Part shown: positions 9,059 through 17,553 of the stretch, piece after piece
How the letters are laid out: each line of letters opens with the position of its first letter
Position numbering within the stretch: the first letter of the stretch is position 1
DNA from: Litorimonas sp964610115
GTDB taxonomy: Bacteria > Pseudomonadota > Alphaproteobacteria > Caulobacterales > Maricaulaceae
Direction of reading: 5' to 3'
NCBI GenBank assembly: GCA_964610115.1
Contig: CAZSUW010000006.1
Coordinates: 1 to 52,244 of the forward strand
DNA: 52,244 nt
Made by a program: the position numbers and the translations under genes
Notes under the pieces: generated by a model
Database searches by the model: none
What the model was told of the DNA's origin: nothing
Seen by the model: the letters and a program-made list of their open reading frames with translations, nothing else

Positions 9059-10327
9059 TTATAGGTTCACAGGATCAGATTCTTTCAGGTCTTCAGTTTT
9101 AAACGTCTCTTTTCGGGAGCGAAAGGCGAAAAAGATAAAGATGAGGCTTATGGCGGCGAGGGTCGCCGAGACTAGGAATGGTGCCCCTGGCTTATAGATC
9201 GGGGACGTCTCAATATTGCCGAACACGTAAAAGGCCCCGCCCATCATGAGCGGGCCGATCATTAAGGCGAGGCCTTGCGCGGCTCCGAGCGCGCCTTGCA
9301 GCTCGCCTTGTTCATCTCCTTGCAGGTTTGAGCTCGCCATATTGGTCAGCGCTGGGCCGTAAATCCCGGCCAGCGCAGCGAAGGGTCCGGCAGCGTAGAC
9401 GATCCATCCGGCCGTTGCATTGCCCAAGACTGTATAGGCGATGACGGCGCTTAAGGTTCCGACAAGAGCCGCGCGGTAAAGACCAAGTGCAGGGATTATC
9501 AGTCGGATTAAACCGCCTTGGACAACGATGGAGGCGAGCGCGAAGGCGCCCAGCGAGGTACCAACATCACCTGTACTCCAGCCCAACTGTTCTTCGACAG
9601 TGAGGGTGTACGTCGTCGGGTAAGCGGTGTGCGCAATACCCAGAACGAACATGACAAAGATAATGCCTTTGACCCCTTTCATGCGGCCCAGGCTTTTGAC
9701 GGCGCCGATGGCATTGGCGCGCGCCCATCGGAATTCGCGTCGGTTTTCTGGCTTCAGTGTTTCTGGCAAAAAGATCGCGCCGTAGACGAAGTTGAGCGCA
9801 CAAACGGCTGAGGCCGCAAAAAACGGGACGCGCGGGCCGAATTCGCCCAACCAGCCTCCGATCACAGGACCCAGCATAAAGCCAACGCCGAACATAGCCC
9901 CAACGAGGCCAAAGTCCTGCGCGCGGCGTTCAGGGGGACTAATGTCAGAAATATAGGCGTTGGCGGTCGAGAAGGTTGCGCCGAACGCCCCACTAATCGC
10001 GCGACCTAAATATAGCAGAGCCACTGTCGGGGCGAGGGCCATGAGAAGATAGTCCAGCGCCAGAGCGCCGACGGAGCCTAACATAACGGGGCGTCGTCCA
10101 AACCGATCTGATAAAGCGCCGGCGATCGGCATGCAGACAAATTGCAAGACAGCGAAGACAAATGTCATGCCAGCCAGGTGCAAGGCGGTTTGATTGTTCG
10201 TAAGACCCGTTAATTCCCGAATAAGCTCTGGCAGAACGGGCACCATAATCCCGAAACCAATCGAATTGATTGCGACAGTAATCAGGACGAATAGCATCGC
10301 ATTTTTTTGTCTGAAGCTATTGGCCAT
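9059..10327 (-). CDS. MFS transporter, TCR/Tet type
   Basis: 422 residues with about 12 hydrophobic segments. The N-terminal half has the drug:proton antiporter look of tetracycline-pump relatives: first segment FVLITVAINSIGFGIMVPVLPELI, loop 2-3 motif GALSDRFGRRPVML (MFS motif A), and AYISDISPPERRAQDFGLVGAMFGVGFMLGP (motif C-like). Such TCR/Tet family members are common in alphaproteobacteria. Most are not shown to export tetracycline, so resistance should not be inferred. It starts 13 bases after rppH on the same strand and is probably the last gene of that operon, ending at the shared terminator. Confidence 0.88.
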   Translation of the reverse strand: MANSFRQKNAMLFVLITVAINSIGFGIMVPVLPELIRELTGLTNNQTALHLAGMTFVFAVLQFVCMPIAGALSDRFGRRPVMLGSVGALALDYLLMALAPTVALLYLGRAISGAFGATFSTANAYISDISPPERRAQDFGLVGAMFGVGFMLGPVIGGWLGEFGPRVPFFAASAVCALNFVYGAIFLPETLKPENRREFRWARANAIGAVKSLGRMKGVKGIIFVMFVLGIAHTAYPTTYTLTVEEQLGWSTGDVGTSLGAFALASIVVQGGLIRLIIPALGLYRAALVGTLSAVIAYTVLGNATAGWIVYAAGPFAALAGIYGPALTNMASSNLQGDEQGELQGALGAAQGLALMIGPLMMGGAFYVFGNIETSPIYKPGAPFLVSATLAAISLIFIFFAFRSRKETFKTEDLKESDPVNL

Positions 10328-10340
10328 TTGACACGCTTAG

Positions 10341-10829
10341 TTACGTCGTCGGCCGCGCGTAAGCGCCAAATCTGACGACTATCTGTTCATAGACTGCGCG
10401 CTTAAAGGGAACGACATGCTCAGGTGTTTTCGCCAATTTCGCCCACTTCCATTCCGAAAACTCTTGTGTGCCGTGGCTTTTCAAATTTACCGCGCTGTCG
10501 GGGCCCGAAAACTGATAAGCGAACCAGAGTTGGCGTTGACCTTTATGTCGGCGTGATTTTGGCAATTTGAGAGCTTTTGGGAAATCATAATAGAGCCAGT
10601 CATCAATTCGGCCGAGCGGTTTGATGTGCTCTATCGCGATGCCCGTTTCTTCCCTCAGCTCGCGCAAGGCCCCAAATTCCGGGCTTTCACCTTTATCCAA
10701 TCCCCCTTGAGGAAATTGCCAGCTGTGCGGGCCAGTTTCGCCAAAGCGTCGGCCGAGCCAGACGCGACCATCGGGTCGAAATAGACAGACGCCTACGCAA
10801 GGGCGGTAGTCTTTGGGGTTGCGTTTCAT
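10341..10829 (-). CDS. rppH: RNA pyrophosphohydrolase (Nudix)
   Basis: 162 residues. The opening YRPCVGVCLFRPDGRVWLGRR and the aromatic-rich WQFPQGG are typical of RppH/Ap4A pyrophosphatases. The Nudix box runs from GGLDKGESPEFGALREL into REETGI and fits G-x5-E-x7-REU-x-EE-x-GU. The enzyme converts 5'-triphosphate (or diphosphate) RNA ends to monophosphate and so triggers decay. The gene starts one base after the stop of the deacetylase-like gene, so it is likely translationally coupled to it. In alphaproteobacteria it commonly sits next to this deacetylase and ctpA, which supports the call. Confidence 0.93.
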   Translation of the reverse strand: MKRNPKDYRPCVGVCLFRPDGRVWLGRRFGETGPHSWQFPQGGLDKGESPEFGALRELREETGIAIEHIKPLGRIDDWLYYDFPKALKLPKSRRHKGQRQLWFAYQFSGPDSAVNLKSHGTQEFSEWKWAKLAKTPEHVVPFKRAVYEQIVVRFGAYARPTT

Positions 10830-10830
10830 T

Positions 10831-12021
10831 TTACTCTAAAGCCGCGGAGGCCGGGATGAGGGTCAGCCCGTCACTCTTCAATGTGGCTGTCCAGCCTTTC
10901 AGCGCGTCGATTGTCTGCGGGTAAGCAAAACCAACCCCTATAGTGCCGGCTTGGCTATTCGCGCGGGCGGCAAGTTCATTCAGACGGCTGTCTATGATCA
11001 AGCGTTCGGGACTAGGATCGATCAGGCCGAAGGCGGTTTGAAACGGTAAATCTACAGACCGTGCAAGCGCTGGCAGGCTAGGCGCCGCAAAAGACCCATC
11101 TGCTACAAATCCAAGTCCAGAGGCTTGAAGCTCTGACAGTAACGGTGCGACGATATCGCTGCGCGGCATGACACGATCGCCATTATAATTGATGACCCCG
11201 GCATAGCCTTTTGCTTGGGCGAGAAGGCGGTGAAGGTTGTCACGATTTGCACCGACGCTGGCTTCAGATCGTATGGCGCGTACAGCTCCGGGTTCTGATG
11301 GGTCAAATCCGGCTGACTCCATAGGGACTTCAAGGAAGACTTCGTGGCCGGCCTGCCGCGCTGCATCAATCCAAGTCTGTAGGTCTGGCGCATGCGCAGC
11401 GAATGAAAGTGAAACATTAGGCGGTAATTCATCGATGGCGCGCTGGGTTAAGCGCGCGTTGATACCCAACCCGCCAACGATGATGGACACGGTCCCTCTT
11501 GCCGCAGGTTGGTTGGTCGGACGCTTATAGGCGGCCAAGGGCGTTAGCCCTGCCGGATTCGGTCCGGGAAGGTCTCCAAATCGTCCGCTTCGGCGTAGCG
11601 TGGGGTCAATGGGTGCGAGCGCGTTCGCATTTCGAACGGGGAGTGTGAGAGTTTCAGGCGTAGACCCATTGTTAGGGTTTGCGATGGGGTTGCCAAGTGC
11701 GTCGACCTCCGTGGTTTGATTGGCTGCCAGCTCTTCGGCAATGTTGTCCGTAGGGTTATCACCAATCAGGGCTTCTGCGGACAGAAGGTCAGGCAGGTTA
11801 TTCGCTTGATCTAGAGGTGAGGGCTGTTCGGACTCGGGTAAGGCAGCAACCACAACGCTGCCATCGGGTTTCGCGTCTCTGGCGTCCCCGAACGTCAATG
11901 CCAGTGATGGTAGTCCGATAATCAGGGCAGCCAAAACACCAAGTGCCGCAAAGATATGCGGCCAGCGGGCCGGTAAGGCCAAGGCGGATCGACGACGTGT
12001 TGAGGGCGGCATGCGACTCAT
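10831..12021 (-). CDS. Divergent polysaccharide deacetylase family protein
   Basis: 396 residues. A basic N-terminus and a single membrane helix (residues about 22-45, HIFAALGVLAALIIGLPSLAL) are followed by a low-complexity periplasmic stretch to about residue 175. The conserved domain follows: SIIVGGLGINARLTQRAIDELP, then SFAAHAPDLQTWIDAARQ and GHEVFLEVPMES, then PRSDIVAPLLSEL. This matches the divergent polysaccharide deacetylase (YibQ-like) family of the envelope, whose substrate is not established. It is encoded between a Ctp protease and rppH, in the typical alphaproteobacterial order with EnvC and CtpA, which hints at a role in cell-wall remodelling. Confidence 0.87.
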   Translation of the reverse strand: MSRMPPSTRRRSALALPARWPHIFAALGVLAALIIGLPSLALTFGDARDAKPDGSVVVAALPESEQPSPLDQANNLPDLLSAEALIGDNPTDNIAEELAANQTTEVDALGNPIANPNNGSTPETLTLPVRNANALAPIDPTLRRSGRFGDLPGPNPAGLTPLAAYKRPTNQPAARGTVSIIVGGLGINARLTQRAIDELPPNVSLSFAAHAPDLQTWIDAARQAGHEVFLEVPMESAGFDPSEPGAVRAIRSEASVGANRDNLHRLLAQAKGYAGVINYNGDRVMPRSDIVAPLLSELQASGLGFVADGSFAAPSLPALARSVDLPFQTAFGLIDPSPERLIIDSRLNELAARANSQAGTIGVGFAYPQTIDALKGWTATLKSDGLTLIPASAALE

Positions 12022-12084
12022 AAAAAGGGCTTAGGCGGACAGCTTGTTTGTGGCTAGCGTTTGCGCACCTAAATGTCGATAAAG

Positions 12085-13389
12085 TCAGTCCAAATCAGAC
12101 TGGGCATCGCGCAAGCGTTCATATTGAGAGGTTTTCAAAATATCGACGGCTTTACGAAGCTGAAAGTCTGTTCCCTCGGGAAGTTCTTCGGGACGATAAA
12201 GAACGTCTTCATATCGTTCCTCATAATCACCTTCCAAACTATTGGTTAGGGCATTTGGCAAGCTGTCCTCACGAAAGCGACGTCTCAGTTCGCCATTGTC
12301 TTCAACGGCGGCAACAAGAAAGTCAGGCATAATGCCTCGGCCTTGAATACTATTGCCAGACGGCGTGAAATAGCGTTGCGTTGTAAGCCTTAAAGCGCCT
12401 TTTTGACCCGGGAGAGGGATGACGCTCTGGACGGATCCTTTGCCGAAAGTCCGGCGGCCAACGACAACACCACGCCCTCGATCTTGCAAGGCGCCTGCGA
12501 CAATTTCTGCGGCACTGGCAGATCCAGGAGAGACGAGAACGACGATTGGCACACCGGGTAATCTGTCGCCTGGCTCGGCGTGATAGCGTTCTGTGTCTGT
12601 TGCGTCGCGTCCGCGGACGGACAAGACTTCACCGCCGTCCAAAAAGAGGCCGGACACAGAAACACTTTGGTCCAGTAATCCGCCTCGATTTCCGCGCAGG
12701 TCGATGATCAAGCCAGGTAAAGGCGTACCGATTTCGTCTTCGAGAGCGTTTATGGCTTTTTCCAAATCCTGTGTCAGCTTGGCGTTATTAAAGGTCTCGA
12801 TGTAGACATAACCAAGGCCTTGTTCGACGCGGTGACGTACGGCTCGGCCCCGCACTTTTTGTCGGATAACGGTTACCTCCCGGCTCTGTTCACCGGTTAA
12901 GACTGTGACTTTGACTGGGTCGCCCGCAAGGCCGCGCATACCTTCGACGGCGCTGTCCAAATCTTTGCCCAGAACACTTTCACCTTCGACCGCAGTGATG
13001 AAATCGCCGGCGCGAATACCAGCGGCATAGGCTGGTCCTTCTTCAAGCGCGTAGTTCACTTTGACCAAGCCGCCTTCCATAACGACCTCAATGCCGAGCC
13101 CGCCATATTCATTCCGAGCGGCCTTTCGCTGTTCGGTGAAGGTGACGGGGGGGATATAGCCACTATGCGGGTCCAAGCGCTTTAACGCGCCATCCAGGGC
13201 CCCTTCGATGAGACGGTTGGCCTCGACAGGTTCAACATATTCCTTATCGATCAATGTCATGATCTGCGCCATGAGTTCCAAGTCGCTATAACTTGGCGGA
13301 TCGGCTTTTTCGCGCGCAAAGGAATATGACCCAGCCGCAACAATTAAAGCGGCGGCACCAAGCCCAACAAAAAGCGGGGAAACCTTCAT
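12085..13389 (-). CDS. S41 family C-terminal processing protease, second copy
   Basis: 434 residues with a signal/anchor segment at the start (VGLGAAALIVAAGSYSFA). A PDZ domain (GGLGIEVVMEGGLVKVNYALE, GIRAGDFITAVEGE) and the S41 protease domain follow. The catalytic Ser is in VSPGSASAAEIVAGALQD and the Lys in RTFGKGSVQSVIPL. The ATG directly abuts the stop codon of the upstream paralogue, so the two must be translated together. Its sequence is clearly related to that paralogue but diverged throughout, so the duplication is old. It is a periplasmic endoprotease by family; targets are unknown. The C-terminal extension after the core ends in EDVLYRPEELPEGTDFQLRK.., a motif also present in the partner. 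Confidence 0.92.
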   Translation of the reverse strand: MKVSPLFVGLGAAALIVAAGSYSFAREKADPPSYSDLELMAQIMTLIDKEYVEPVEANRLIEGALDGALKRLDPHSGYIPPVTFTEQRKAARNEYGGLGIEVVMEGGLVKVNYALEEGPAYAAGIRAGDFITAVEGESVLGKDLDSAVEGMRGLAGDPVKVTVLTGEQSREVTVIRQKVRGRAVRHRVEQGLGYVYIETFNNAKLTQDLEKAINALEDEIGTPLPGLIIDLRGNRGGLLDQSVSVSGLFLDGGEVLSVRGRDATDTERYHAEPGDRLPGVPIVVLVSPGSASAAEIVAGALQDRGRGVVVGRRTFGKGSVQSVIPLPGQKGALRLTTQRYFTPSGNSIQGRGIMPDFLVAAVEDNGELRRRFREDSLPNALTNSLEGDYEERYEDVLYRPEELPEGTDFQLRKAVDILKTSQYERLRDAQSDLD

Positions 13390-14703
13390 TTAGTTTTGCA
13401 GTTCAGCCAGACGGCGCGCATAATTGCCGGATTTAATGAGTTCAATCGCCTGCTGACGTTGGAAGTCTTCAGCCACATCGAAACCTTCAGGCGGATACAG
13501 AATAACGGCCTCTTCTGCTTCTTCTTCGGTCGCGTTGTCATTGGCAATAGAATTGGGCAAGTCGCTTTCGCGTACTCGCCGCGTCTCGCTGCCATCATCC
13601 GGCGAGGCAGAGACATAGACATCAGGATCAATGCCTGTTCCCTGAATAGAACGACCGGACGGCGTGTAATACCGTTCTGTCGTTAGGCGTAATGCGCCGT
13701 CCCGTCCGCCGCGCAATGGGATAAGCGTCTGGACAGAGCCTTTACCGAAGCTGGTCATACCGAGGACAATGCCGCGCCCACGATCCTGCACAGCACCCGC
13801 GACGATTTCTGCAGCAGAGGCGGAGGCTTCGTTGATGAGGACGACGACGGGCACACCGCGCAATAGCTCGCCGGGATTAGCGTTATAGCGCTCTATGTCG
13901 GTCGTATCGCGACCACGAGTTGAAACCACTTCTCCGCCGTCGAGAAGCGCTGAGGAAATTTTGACGGACTGGTCGAGCAATCCGCCCGGATTGCTTCTGA
14001 CATCGATGATGACGCCGGGTATATTCCGGCCCATTTCGCGACGGATTTCGGCAATAGCGTCTTCAAGACCCGGACCTGACTTTTCATTGAATTGCGAAAT
14101 CCGAATGTAGGGGACGCCGTCAACGATCTCGTGGCTAACGACCTCGCGGCTGACAGCGCGACGGATAAGCGTGTAGTCCTGCAAGTCTTCATCTTCTCGG
14201 GCGACGGTGATCGTCACGCTTTCTCCAGACTTGCCACGGATCATATTGACAGCTTCCGTAAGTGTTAGGCCTAGGACGGTCTCGCCATTGATTTCTGTGA
14301 TATAGTCGCCCGCTTTAATGCCTGCATCCGCAGCCGGAGAGCCGTCAATCGGGGTGACAACTTTCACATAACCATCTTGCTGAGTGACTTCCATGCCGAC
14401 CCCGACATATTCGCCTGTTGTGCTGATCTGTAGGCTACGGAAGTTTTCAGGGCTGACGTAAGAGCTGTGCGGATCAAGTGATTGCAACATGCCATTGATG
14501 GCATCTTCGATCAGTTCACCATCCTCTGTTTCAACAACATAGTCGCTGCGAACACGCGCGAGGACGTCTGCAAAAAGATCAAGTTGCTCGAACGTATCAG
14601 TATAAGACGGCTTTTCCACCGCAAGCGCGGCTTGATTTGCCGTTGTAAAAGCAAACAGACCGACCGCGGCGACCGTCCCAAGCACGGGTAGTGCATATTT
14701 CAT
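13390..14703 (-). CDS. ctpA: S41 family C-terminal processing protease
   Basis: 437 residues from the ATG chosen here. A TAAGGAG ribosome site lies six bases upstream, and the start gives a signal peptide (MKYALPVLGTVAAVGLFAFT). A longer frame to 14760 would put 19 residues before the signal and is unlikely. The PDZ domain spans about residues 85-165 (GEYVGVGMEVTQQDGYVKVV, GIKAGDYITEINGE). In the protease core, Ser lies in NEASASAAEIVAGAVQD and Lys in TSFGKGSVQTLIPL. CtpA-type proteases trim periplasmic proteins and, in several bacteria, control peptidoglycan endopeptidases. Its position after an EnvC-like activator is the usual alphaproteobacterial arrangement and suggests a link to cell-wall hydrolysis during division. 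Confidence 0.94.
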   Translation of the reverse strand: MKYALPVLGTVAAVGLFAFTTANQAALAVEKPSYTDTFEQLDLFADVLARVRSDYVVETEDGELIEDAINGMLQSLDPHSSYVSPENFRSLQISTTGEYVGVGMEVTQQDGYVKVVTPIDGSPAADAGIKAGDYITEINGETVLGLTLTEAVNMIRGKSGESVTITVAREDEDLQDYTLIRRAVSREVVSHEIVDGVPYIRISQFNEKSGPGLEDAIAEIRREMGRNIPGVIIDVRSNPGGLLDQSVKISSALLDGGEVVSTRGRDTTDIERYNANPGELLRGVPVVVLINEASASAAEIVAGAVQDRGRGIVLGMTSFGKGSVQTLIPLRGGRDGALRLTTERYYTPSGRSIQGTGIDPDVYVSASPDDGSETRRVRESDLPNSIANDNATEEEAEEAVILYPPEGFDVAEDFQRQQAIELIKSGNYARRLAELQN

Positions 14704-14818
14704 CGCAAACTCCTTACCGAGACTCTGTCCTAAAGCGGCTCTTACGCGCTGGCCAGTCAAATTAGTGCGATTTTCAGGCCAGATGAAGCATGCTTAATGG
14801 CGCAAGCCCATTTTCTGT

Positions 14819-16015
14819 TCAACCAAACCAAGGGGCAGGGTTAATTGTGCGTCCATTTTGGCGCAATTCAAGATAGAGTTCCGCGCTTGCCCCACTGGGC
14901 ATTAAGCCTATTGGCTCACTTTTAAGCACATTTTCGCGGGTGTTAACGAAAATCTGATCCAAGCCCGTGAGCAATAAGAAATAGCCGTCATCCATATTCA
15001 GGATCACAACGCGGCCATAGCCTTTGAACGGACCTGCAAATTCCACCCGTCCGGAATAGGGGGCAAGGACCTGGGCTTCGCCGGCGACGCTGTAGGTTTC
15101 ACCCTGATCCCCCCGTCCAAATCGTCGAGTGAGCGTGCCGGTTACGGGGCGAACAAGCGCGCCTTTGGCATCTGCGAAGCGCACAGTTCCGTCAGGCCGA
15201 ATTACGGGGGTATCGACATTGGGACGTACCGGTTTCAAGCTCGGGCCGGTCTCTGGCACAGGTTCGGCCAATCGTTCCAATAGGTCTCGCAAGGTTGCTG
15301 ACTCGGCGGCGAGTCTTTCGACTTCGGCAGAGGCGGCTCTGGCCTCTTCAGTAATCGCTTGGCGTGCATTTTCTTTTTCCTGCAAAAGCGCTTCTATCCG
15401 GTTGCGCTGACGCAGGAGCTCCTGATTATTGGCGTCCAGTTCTGTCCGGCGGGCTTTGGCTTCATCGCGTGTCGCGATCAGCTCTTCAGTTAATCGCGCC
15501 AGAGCGGCCGCGCGGTCCTGCAAGGCTTTACTAAGGTGATCAATCATTTGCGCCGCCTGCGCAGTCCGCACGGCATCATCAGGATCTGCAATGGATGCCG
15601 CGCTAGGGCTCAGTTCAAGGCGCTGCAATGCGGCGAGTAGCTCCATTGTTTTTGTTTTATTCGCCGCTTGTCGGTTTTCTAGATCGGCCAAACGGCGGTC
15701 CGCATCTGCGACGGCGGCACTCAGGCGCTCACCCTCACGCTCAAAGGCTTGCGCGTCACTTGATGCCTTGGCGAGTTCGCGTTTCAGCGCTGCAATGTCG
15801 CCGGATACGGTTTCACGCGCCGCCTCCAGACGGGCTTTCTCCGCACGGGCTTCAGCCTCAGCGCGGGTCAGGCTTTCCAACTCATTTTGCTGCGCGAACG
15901 CCGCGCCAGACATTGTGAGCAAGATAAGTGCAAGCCAAAGGGTGAGGGTGATCAAACGCACGAGAGAACTGTCTCTTATCGTGTCGAGTCGGTCAACGGT
16001 TTGGCTCTCAACCAT
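14819..16015 (-). CDS. EnvC-like murein hydrolase activator (degenerate LytM)
   Basis: 398 residues. A signal/anchor (residues about 18-42) is followed by a long coiled coil rich in Glu, Ala, Leu and Arg (about 42-245), then a C-terminal M23/LytM domain (VRPVTGTLTRRFGRGDQGE to LELRQNGRTINPAPWFG). The zinc ligands of active LytM enzymes are missing: the usual His of the first motif is absent, the HxH-like motif near the end reads LYLELR, and the middle position reads LTG. So it is probably non-enzymatic and activates an amidase, as EnvC does for AmiA/B. It begins five bases after the rlmH stop and lies upstream of ctpA. Confidence 0.9.
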   Translation of the reverse strand: MVESQTVDRLDTIRDSSLVRLITLTLWLALILLTMSGAAFAQQNELESLTRAEAEARAEKARLEAARETVSGDIAALKRELAKASSDAQAFEREGERLSAAVADADRRLADLENRQAANKTKTMELLAALQRLELSPSAASIADPDDAVRTAQAAQMIDHLSKALQDRAAALARLTEELIATRDEAKARRTELDANNQELLRQRNRIEALLQEKENARQAITEEARAASAEVERLAAESATLRDLLERLAEPVPETGPSLKPVRPNVDTPVIRPDGTVRFADAKGALVRPVTGTLTRRFGRGDQGETYSVAGEAQVLAPYSGRVEFAGPFKGYGRVVILNMDDGYFLLLTGLDQIFVNTRENVLKSEPIGLMPSGASAELYLELRQNGRTINPAPWFG

Positions 16016-16020
16016 ACTAG

Positions 16021-16488
16021 CTAGTCACGATGGTAAGGGCTACCCGAAAGGATAGACAGGGCGCGGTAGAGTTGTTCAGCCAGCATGACCCGAACCAGCT
16101 TATGGGGCCATGTTTGTCGACCAAGACTGATTTTTCGCGCCCTTTTTGGGATAGCCGCCGGATCAAAGCCATCGGCTGGGCCTATAGCGAATACGACAGC
16201 CTGGCGTCCCTCGTCACGAAATCCGGCCATCATTTGGGCGAGGTCCCGGGATGTGGGGGATTTGCCGCGTTCGTCTAAGACGATCAAAACGGCGTCGTCA
16301 GGAACTGTAAGGACTTTGCGCGTTGCTTCTGTTCGGTCTTTGCATTTCGTCACATCGACCGGATCTTCTATAACGCTCAGAAAACCCTGAGAGCGGGCGA
16401 GGCGGTCGGCTCTATCCAGATAATCATCGACCAAGACGCGTTCGGGTCCGGAGCGCATAGCGCCGGCGACGCGCAAAATCAGGCGCAC
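16021..16488 (-). CDS. rlmH: 23S rRNA (pseudouridine-1915 N3)-methyltransferase
   Basis: 155 residues, the size of this SPOUT-class enzyme, which methylates the pseudouridine in helix 69 of 23S rRNA using S-adenosylmethionine. The conserved LDERGKSPTSRDLAQMM, FAIGPADGFDP (SAM-binding glycine region), ISLGRQTWPHKLVRVMLAEQLYRA and the ending SGSPYHRD are all typical. The start is GTG, six bases after the rsfS stop. The order rsfS-rlmH is widely conserved in bacteria. Confidence 0.96.
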   Translation of the reverse strand: MRLILRVAGAMRSGPERVLVDDYLDRADRLARSQGFLSVIEDPVDVTKCKDRTEATRKVLTVPDDAVLIVLDERGKSPTSRDLAQMMAGFRDEGRQAVVFAIGPADGFDPAAIPKRARKISLGRQTWPHKLVRVMLAEQLYRALSILSGSPYHRD

Positions 16489-16494
16489 TGAACT

Positions 16495-16923
16495 CTATTC
16501 GCTATCAGATGGCGCTTGTTCGGCGACACCGCGTAAGCCGTCGGGAAGGGGGACGGACCAGATTTTTTCCAAATTGTAGAAAACGCGGACTTCCGGCCTG
16601 AAAATGTGCAAAATCACGTCGCCAATGTCGATCAGAACCCAATCCTGCCCGTCTTGGCCCTCTGTGCCTATGTCCTTGAAACCGGCCTCTTTCAGACCGC
16701 GCAGAACATAGTCTGCCAAAGCACCGACATGGCGATTGGATCGCCCGGACGCCACAATCATATAATCAGCGACGGACGATTTGCCTTGAATGTCGATTTC
16801 TAGCACGTCTTGGGCCGAGTTTTCATCCAAAACCGCCCTGACGAAAGCCGATAGGCTGGCCGGGTCATCATGCAGTTTTTGCGCATCCGGTGATCCGGCG
16901 GATATTGTGGCGGTCTGCGTCAG
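16495..16923 (-). CDS. rsfS: Ribosomal silencing factor RsfS (probable CTG start)
   Basis: RsfS binds ribosomal protein uL14 and blocks subunit joining when nutrients are scarce. The core is clear: LEIDIQGKSSVADYMIVASG, RSNRHVGALADYVLRGLK, DWVLIDIGDVILHIF, VRVFYNLEKIWS. The first ordinary start codon in frame is a TTG at 16830, but using it would cut off the conserved first helix (LSAFVRAVLDENSAQDV). Upstream the frame remains open to a TGA at 16929, with no ATG or GTG. A CTG at 16923 stands eight bases after AGGAG, so translation probably starts there, giving 142 residues. The start is an inference. The gene follows nadD and precedes rlmH, as in many bacteria. Confidence 0.88.
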   Translation of the reverse strand: MTQTATISAGSPDAQKLHDDPASLSAFVRAVLDENSAQDVLEIDIQGKSSVADYMIVASGRSNRHVGALADYVLRGLKEAGFKDIGTEGQDGQDWVLIDIGDVILHIFRPEVRVFYNLEKIWSVPLPDGLRGVAEQAPSDSE

Positions 16924-16964
16924 GGCTCAGTCTCCTCTATAGGCCTAGATCGGGCTATATCACA

Positions 16965-17552
16965 TTAAGTTATATCTGGCGAAATTTCGGCAGCGCGCAA
17001 GGCACTGGATGACAGTGGGTTTAAGGGTAAGGTTAGATAGGTCCAAGCGGGCGCCGCTTGGTCCTTCAACGTGTGGGCTTGGTTTTCTGGAATGCGATAG
17101 GGTGCTAGACGTCTTGCTGCGGGACTTAATCGTGACCGAATTGTCGATCCAGGACGGGCAATCACGGCGATTGGTATTTGACTGACAATATCGGTCCACC
17201 GCCGCCAACGGGGTAATTGAAGCAAATTATCCGCGCCCATTATAAAGACGAACCGCACGGCGGGATGCCTGTCTTGAAGCGCTTCAATCAGATCAATCGT
17301 ATAGCGCGTGCCAAGATCGCTCTCTAAATGTTTGATTTTCATCGCATAAGGCAGGCGCAAAGCCTCAATCGTCTTCGCGCGATCATAGGCACTTGGCTGC
17401 GCGGGTTTCAGCGGATTTTGGGGGGATACCAGCCACCATACCTGATCCAAACCCAACTCCCTGAGGCCAGCTTCTGCGACATGGCGATGCCCTGCATGCG
17501 CAGGATTGAAGGACCCGCCAAACAGACCAATCGCTGGGCCGCGCGTCGTCAT
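16965..17552 (-). CDS. nadD: Nicotinate-nucleotide adenylyltransferase
   Basis: 195 residues from the ATG used here, which falls one base after the proA stop. A TTG further upstream would overlap proA by 32 bases. The enzyme makes deamido-NAD from nicotinate mononucleotide and ATP. The nucleotidyltransferase motif GLFGGSFNPAHAGHRHVA (GxFxPxHxGH) opens the protein, FIMGADNLLQLPRWRRW is the conserved substrate region, and LSSSALRAAEIS stands for the SSTxIR motif, with Leu-Arg in place of Ile-Arg. The cluster proB-proA-nadD-rsfS-rlmH is common in alphaproteobacteria. Confidence 0.94.
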   Translation of the reverse strand: MTTRGPAIGLFGGSFNPAHAGHRHVAEAGLRELGLDQVWWLVSPQNPLKPAQPSAYDRAKTIEALRLPYAMKIKHLESDLGTRYTIDLIEALQDRHPAVRFVFIMGADNLLQLPRWRRWTDIVSQIPIAVIARPGSTIRSRLSPAARRLAPYRIPENQAHTLKDQAAPAWTYLTLPLNPLSSSALRAAEISPDIT

Positions 17553-17553
17553 C

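Noticed and set aside
9059..10327. Tetracycline resistance determinant
   Set aside because: Similarity is only at the level of the TCR/Tet MFS family; no regulator or mobile context, so resistance cannot be inferred.
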